From NCBI GenBank assembly GCA_021234535.1, contig CM037843.1, positions 34,535,200-34,599,199 of the forward strand: a stretch of DNA of 64,000 nt. The letters are read 5' to 3'. The position numbers and the translations under genes are program-made. The notes beneath the pieces are model-generated. The model was not told the DNA's origin, made no database searches, and was given only the letters and a program-made list of their open reading frames with translations. Origin of the DNA: Stichopus chloronotus (lineage: Eukaryota > Echinodermata > Holothuroidea > Aspidochirotida > Stichopodidae). This document shows positions 61,901-64,000 of this stretch, in pieces (within the stretch, counting starts at the first letter, position 1; each line of letters begins with the position of its first letter).

Positions 61901-63249
61901 AGCCTTGTAGTTGTGAGTAATTACTTTAGATTTTTCTGTAAATGATGATACATTAATAAGTGATTTATCAACATAAATAGTATCATGTAAAATAGACCCC
62001 CCCTTTGAGATTTAAATCCTAATTGCAACTGCCTCCAAACAGCTTTCGGTCTCTTGATTCCTTTGCAAGTCTCATCAGTTTAAAGGTGATGGCAAAAATT
62101 CACCCTCCCCTTTGCTCTCATTTCCTCAAGACAAAGAAAAACAAAGCAAGCATCGTCTGATTGAAGAATAGATGGCAAGTTCCTTTGAAACAACTTGGTG
62201 AATCAATATTCATGAACGACTAAATTTGCCCTCGAGCTAGAATTATGCTCTTCATAGAAATTTTCATCTCAGGTAAAAAGAACAAAGAGGGAATGAGAAA
62301 AATATGTAGAATGGAGGGACTTTCAAAATAGGTATTAAATTCAAAAAGCAGAATGGCAAGGCTAATAACACACTCGTAAAATTGTTCTTGAAAGGCAGAA
62401 TTCATTTTAGCCAAACTATGGTGACTTGAGAAGTCTGCTATTTTGTATAAGACAAAATACAAATGCCAACTGTAATTTTTTTTTAAGGAGAAATGCAATT
62501 GGATCGACTAAAGTATTGAAATTTTTCAGTAGTGACGTTCTTTGAGAAACCACATTGCAAAGCTTCCTTGCTATCACTCCTTCAACAATTCAGTTGAGAG
62601 CTGAGCCAGCATGTATATTCTCTATTGTCTGGAGATATGTACATTTGCAGTATTAAATTTGAATCAAATTGTTTACTTTGATGGTATCTTGAAGAAACAT
62701 CCTACCAACCACTTTTGGTGCATTCACTGAATGTAAATATTCTCTTTGTGGAAGATGAAGTGTCCATTGGCAGTACCATGATAGCATTTCCTGATCTTTA
62801 TTACACTCTCGTGATATTAAACCCTTATGATCAGCTGGTGTAAGGCAAGATGTAACTGTCGTGGTAATTTGCTCAATTTGTGTCTGAGACGTACGGAAGA
62901 AACCTTTCGTCGTTTGCAGCGATTGCTACTCTCACAGTTTTTGTAGCAAACTTTTTGGTTGCATTAATTTATGCCATTTCCACTTACTGTCTCAACATGA
63001 CAATTTCACCCTCTAAACCTTATATACACATGTGTCAGTTACACCAGTTTTTGTTGTAAAGGCATGTGAAGTACACCTAGGAGTGTACAAACCAGAATTT
63101 TCAACATCAGTGTATAAAAATCTTTCACCAGGTCACCTGCTATGGCTGGAGGTCTTTTCGCAATGGATCGAGAATTCTTTTTTGAACTGGGTGCCTATGA
63201 CGAAGGACTTGAAATCTGGGGTGGAGAAAACTTTGAACTATCTTTCAAG
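31772..63249 (+). CDS. GALNT7: Polypeptide N-acetylgalactosaminyltransferase (GALNT7-like), first six coding exons, continues past the window
   Basis: Exons 31772-31924, 38162-38442, 46863-47029, 53035-53248, 60922-61095 and 63132-63249 join with consistent phases (0, 2, 1, 2, 2, 0) into 369 residues. The enzyme family adds GalNAc from UDP-GalNAc to Ser/Thr in the Golgi, starting mucin-type O-glycans. A short basic tail and signal anchor (about 12-32) precede a stem, then the GT-A catalytic domain: [21 protein letters not shown] (158-178), VDDFS (194-198), REGLIRTR (228-235), the metal-binding LDAH with Asp251 and His253, AMAGGLF (333-339) and IWGGEN (358-363). GALNT7-type marks are SLRPQG (289-294), the [19 protein letters not shown] junction and REFFFELG. 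Human GALNT7 prefers partly glycosylated peptides; the same preference here is inference. Introns of 2-8.4 kb separate the exons. The rest of the catalytic domain and any ricin-type lectin domain lie beyond position 64000. Confidence 0.94.
35354..35942 (+). repeat. Composite repeat, copy 1: GT head, DR1-bearing tandem units, tail
   Basis: Starts with a GT microsatellite ending TGTGTGTTTGTGA (35354-35375). About three units of 120-135 bp follow, each with GGTGGAGGTCAAAGGTCATT, a GGGTCAAA-type block and a TCTTAAGAARGGAAGCTT phrase; perfect DR1 pairs lie at 35600-35612 and 35736-35748. It ends with AATCATTGAAACCAYAATGC and TTCTGGTTAAA (35903-35942). The same head, body and tail order recurs at 37109-38033. 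Confidence 0.75.
36418..36549. repeat. 57-bp palindrome followed by a second inverted repeat
   Basis: CTCACGTAGCCCGCGCTCAG continuing GGTAACAC (36418-36445) is imperfectly complementary to 36447-36474 around a single central T; GGTAACAC/GTGTTACC and CTCACGT/ACGTGAG are exact. Just downstream, CGGTGTTTAAA (36495-36505) pairs exactly with TTTAAACACCG (36539-36549) around an inner CGCAG/CTGCG stem. It is locally far more GC-rich than its surroundings. It may be a foldback element or structured RNA; identity unknown. Confidence 0.65.
37109..38033 (+). repeat. Composite repeat, copy 2: GT head, DR1-bearing tandem units, tail
   Basis: GT microsatellite 37109-37170. About five units of 110-148 bp begin near 37255, 37401, 37543, 37683 and 37831, each opening with an (A)ACACAATATCTCAAG-like phrase. 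The first three contain GGAGGTCAAA(G/T)GTCAYCTGAGG-type blocks. Perfect DR1 pairs lie at 37352-37364 and 37637-37649, with further AGGTCA half-sites at 37369 and 37379. The tail AATCATTGAAACCACAATGC (37994-38013) and TTCTGGTTAAA matches copy 1. Confidence 0.8.
38162..38442 (+). CDS. GALNT7: GALNT7-like exon 2 (stem)
   Basis: Acceptor ATATCTTTCACAG and donor CA|GTGAGT bound 281 bases. The encoded stem is Gly/Pro/Ser-rich, with [10 protein letters not shown] (97-106 of the joined protein). It ends with the family stretch [20 protein letters not shown], which in GalNAc-transferases sits just before the catalytic domain. Confidence 0.94.
38472..38760 (+). repeat. Two-copy tandem duplication, offset 159 bp
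   Basis: GGAARCTTAWAACCTGTGRTG (38472 and 38631), AAGTCAGAAMCT and GAAACAATGATCTGTCATG...ACCAACACACAG recur in order. The copy 1 end carries the C11 run. Confidence 0.75.
45649..46070 (+). repeat. Dispersed repeat, copy 2 of 2 in the window
   Basis: Same orientation and phrase order as the copy at 5040-5440, including ATGTTTATTTCATGATGCA and CAATATTTGATGGAT. Not recognised as a named family. Confidence 0.6.
46863..47029 (+). CDS. GALNT7: GALNT7-like exon 3 (start of catalytic domain)
   Basis: Begins after CATCTATCAG and ends at AAAG|GTTTGT. It encodes [20 protein letters not shown] and onwards through VDDFSTK, the nucleotide-sugar-binding start of the GT-A fold. Entry phase 2 and exit phase 1 fit exons 2 and 4. 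Confidence 0.95.
47030..53034 (+). other. GALNT7-like intron 3
   Basis: A 6.0-kb intron. It contains one exon-like segment (47393-47457) with strong splice signals that would break the frame. Otherwise I see only unique-looking AT-rich DNA. Confidence 0.75.
47393..47457 (+). other. Candidate frame-breaking cassette exon in GALNT7-like intron 3
   Basis: AAGTTTTTCCAG (AG at 47391-47392) precedes 65 bases ending at GCG|GTAAGTT, a near-consensus donor. In the incoming phase-1 frame it is open for 22 codons ([20 protein letters not shown] then FA). It exits in phase 0, so exon 4 would be read out of frame and meet TAG after 16 codons. It does not match any part of the GalNAc-transferase fold, and exon 3 joins exon 4 perfectly without it. 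It may be a poison exon or a pseudo-exon. Confidence 0.35.
53035..53248 (+). CDS. GALNT7: GALNT7-like exon 4 (DxH motif)
   Basis: Acceptor CCCGTCATTACACAG, donor AATAG|GTAAAC. Encodes [10 protein letters not shown] through KREGLIRTR and [20 protein letters not shown]. The DAH triad (251-253) binds the Mn(II)-UDP-sugar in this family. Confidence 0.95.
58525..58562 (+). repeat. Short degenerate tandem of ACATACCAC-like units
   Basis: ACCATACCACGTACCACATAC and following bases show a loose 9-11-base period. Likely a young microsatellite-like expansion. Confidence 0.6.
58833..60110. mobile_element. Possible hAT-like non-autonomous element
   Basis: CACCAGTGGCAAAGCTAG (58833-58850) and the reverse complement of 60093-60110 (CATCAGTGGTGGGGCTAC) agree at 13 of 18 positions and resemble CAGTGGCGTAGC-type termini. 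The 8 bases outside the CAGTGG cores agree at only 5 positions. Inside is a duplicated segment: CTATCTRAG...GGAGYGTACCAGAAA occurs at about 59152 and 59680. No transposase frame. The assignment is tentative. Confidence 0.35.
60922..61095 (+). CDS. GALNT7: GALNT7-like exon 5
   Basis: Acceptor TTGATTTCATGCAG, donor TACAA|GTATCG. Encodes [20 protein letters not shown] followed by QG, then [10 protein letters not shown] and [12 protein letters not shown]. The RPQG and basic-EPY phrases are what point to GALNT7 within the family. Confidence 0.94.
61096..63131 (+). other. GALNT7-like intron 5
   Basis: A 2.0-kb intron with consensus splice ends and no repeat or coding signal that I can support. Confidence 0.8.
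63132..63249 (+). CDS. GALNT7: GALNT7-like exon 6 (WGGEN motif)
   Basis: Acceptor ATCTTTCACCAG, donor TTCAAG|GTTAGC. Encodes [20 protein letters not shown] then [19 protein letters not shown], the acceptor-site motif of GalNAc-transferases. The next exon should begin with the IWQCGG-like strand; none is visible before the window ends. Confidence 0.95.
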
Positions 63250-64000
63250 GTTAGCTTATGCAGTACATGAATTGAAGGGTTGCTGCATGTATTTTATTTT
63301 TTACCAATAAGATAACATGTAACGTTGTAACTTTCATGGAGCAATTGATCCGTTGTAAGTGATGTATGGGTAAGAACTGGGGAACTTCTCTTAGTGTCTA
63401 CCCAGGTCCGTAAGGTTCACAACTGGTTTCTTTTTCAAGTGTTAGCATTGCATACTCTAATTCTGAAACTTGTTTTTGCTTGAGGATTTGCAATTTGTGA
63501 TTTTTGCCAAAGTAGTTTTTGTCTTTCAATTCTTGGAATGTACGGAATCCATAGATTGCATCAATCCATGGAATACATCCCACCTGTCAAGGTTTCCCAT
63601 TTATTTTAACAAACATGCATTCCCCTGCATTTGCATAATATTAAACAGCTGCATAATGTTGATTTTAATGTTATGACTAGACTGCTGCACATGCAATCAA
63701 TTTCATCATCAGATGTTGTAATTTAAGGTTTAGCAGTAATTTTGTATGTGCAACCCTTCAAAATGAAGGTAAACTTTGCTCTATGGAGTTTGTCAGAATG
63801 GATTATCTACCTCAAGTGATGAGAGTAATATCAACTGCATCATAACATCTTTGAGTGAGGGTGTCCTTCAGTATCCCACACTGTTCTCTGTATCCAGATC
63901 AAACACTTTTCAGATTCTGTCCATCTGTGACAGGTGCTGTGGCCAAGTAGATAAAGGTGATAGCATTTGAAGCAATGACGCTAAATTAGAAAGGGGGGGG
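63250..64000 (+). other. Start of GALNT7-like intron 6
   Basis: Begins GTTAGC and has no recognisable next exon. The window ends in a run of eight G (63993-64000), whose true length cannot be judged. Confidence 0.75.

Noticed and set aside
1..64000. Search for transposase, integrase or reverse-transcriptase coding regions
   Set aside because: No translated frame shows the usual catalytic motifs; all transposon-like segments appear non-coding.
1..64000. tRNA, rRNA, snRNA genes and CRISPR arrays
   Set aside because: No convincing tRNA box pair, rRNA core or spliceosomal RNA signature was seen, and the repeats are tandem satellites without regular spacers.

Overview
This is a eukaryotic, AT-rich genomic window with long introns, GT-AG splice sites and many dispersed and tandem repeats. 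There is no sign of bacterial or viral gene organisation. The gene set (Golgi sulfotransferase, Angel-family RNA-processing enzyme, mucin-type O-glycosyltransferase) indicates an animal. The recurrent palindromic TAGGCCTA tracts, GGTCAAAGGTCA-bearing minisatellites and poly-G/poly-C runs suggest a marine invertebrate deuterostome, probably an echinoderm. That placement is inference, not proof.

Three genes can be supported. (1) At 2993-4228, plus strand, a one-coding-exon type II membrane sulfotransferase of the heparan sulfate 3-O-sulfotransferase fold. It is full length, but several residues normally used for PAPS or substrate are substituted. (2) At 11049-18941, minus strand, a five-coding-exon Angel homolog (ANGEL2-like, 590 aa). 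I rebuilt it exon by exon with matching splice phases, and every active-site motif of the endonuclease/exonuclease/phosphatase fold is present. (3) From 31772 to beyond the right edge, plus strand, the first six coding exons (369 aa) of a polypeptide N-acetylgalactosaminyltransferase, best matched to GALNT7. It reaches the WGGEN motif. The remaining catalytic part and the expected lectin domain lie outside the window.

The rest is intergenic DNA and introns. Intergenic 4.3-11.0 kb holds diverged minisatellite-type repeats on the minus strand. Between ANGEL2 and GALNT7 (19.0-31.7 kb) are a 436-bp MITE with TAA target duplications, a second terminal-inverted-repeat element carrying both long poly-G tracts, a roughly 410-bp tandem repeat and a long pyrimidine tract. 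GALNT7 intron 1 carries two copies of a composite element: a GT-repeat head, a body of about 120-145 bp tandem units with DR1-type nuclear-receptor half-site pairs, and a shared tail. Between the two copies lies a 57-bp near-perfect palindrome.

Two of the proteins act in Golgi glycan synthesis (glycosaminoglycan sulfation, mucin-type O-glycosylation). The third is a probable RNA 3'-end processing enzyme. Their adjacency gives no evidence of joint regulation. The points most worth following are the atypical sulfotransferase active site, minimal upstream ORFs at all three gene starts, two cassette-like exons that would break the reading frame if included, and the DR1-loaded composite repeats. 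No transposase or reverse-transcriptase coding region, tRNA, rRNA or CRISPR array was seen.
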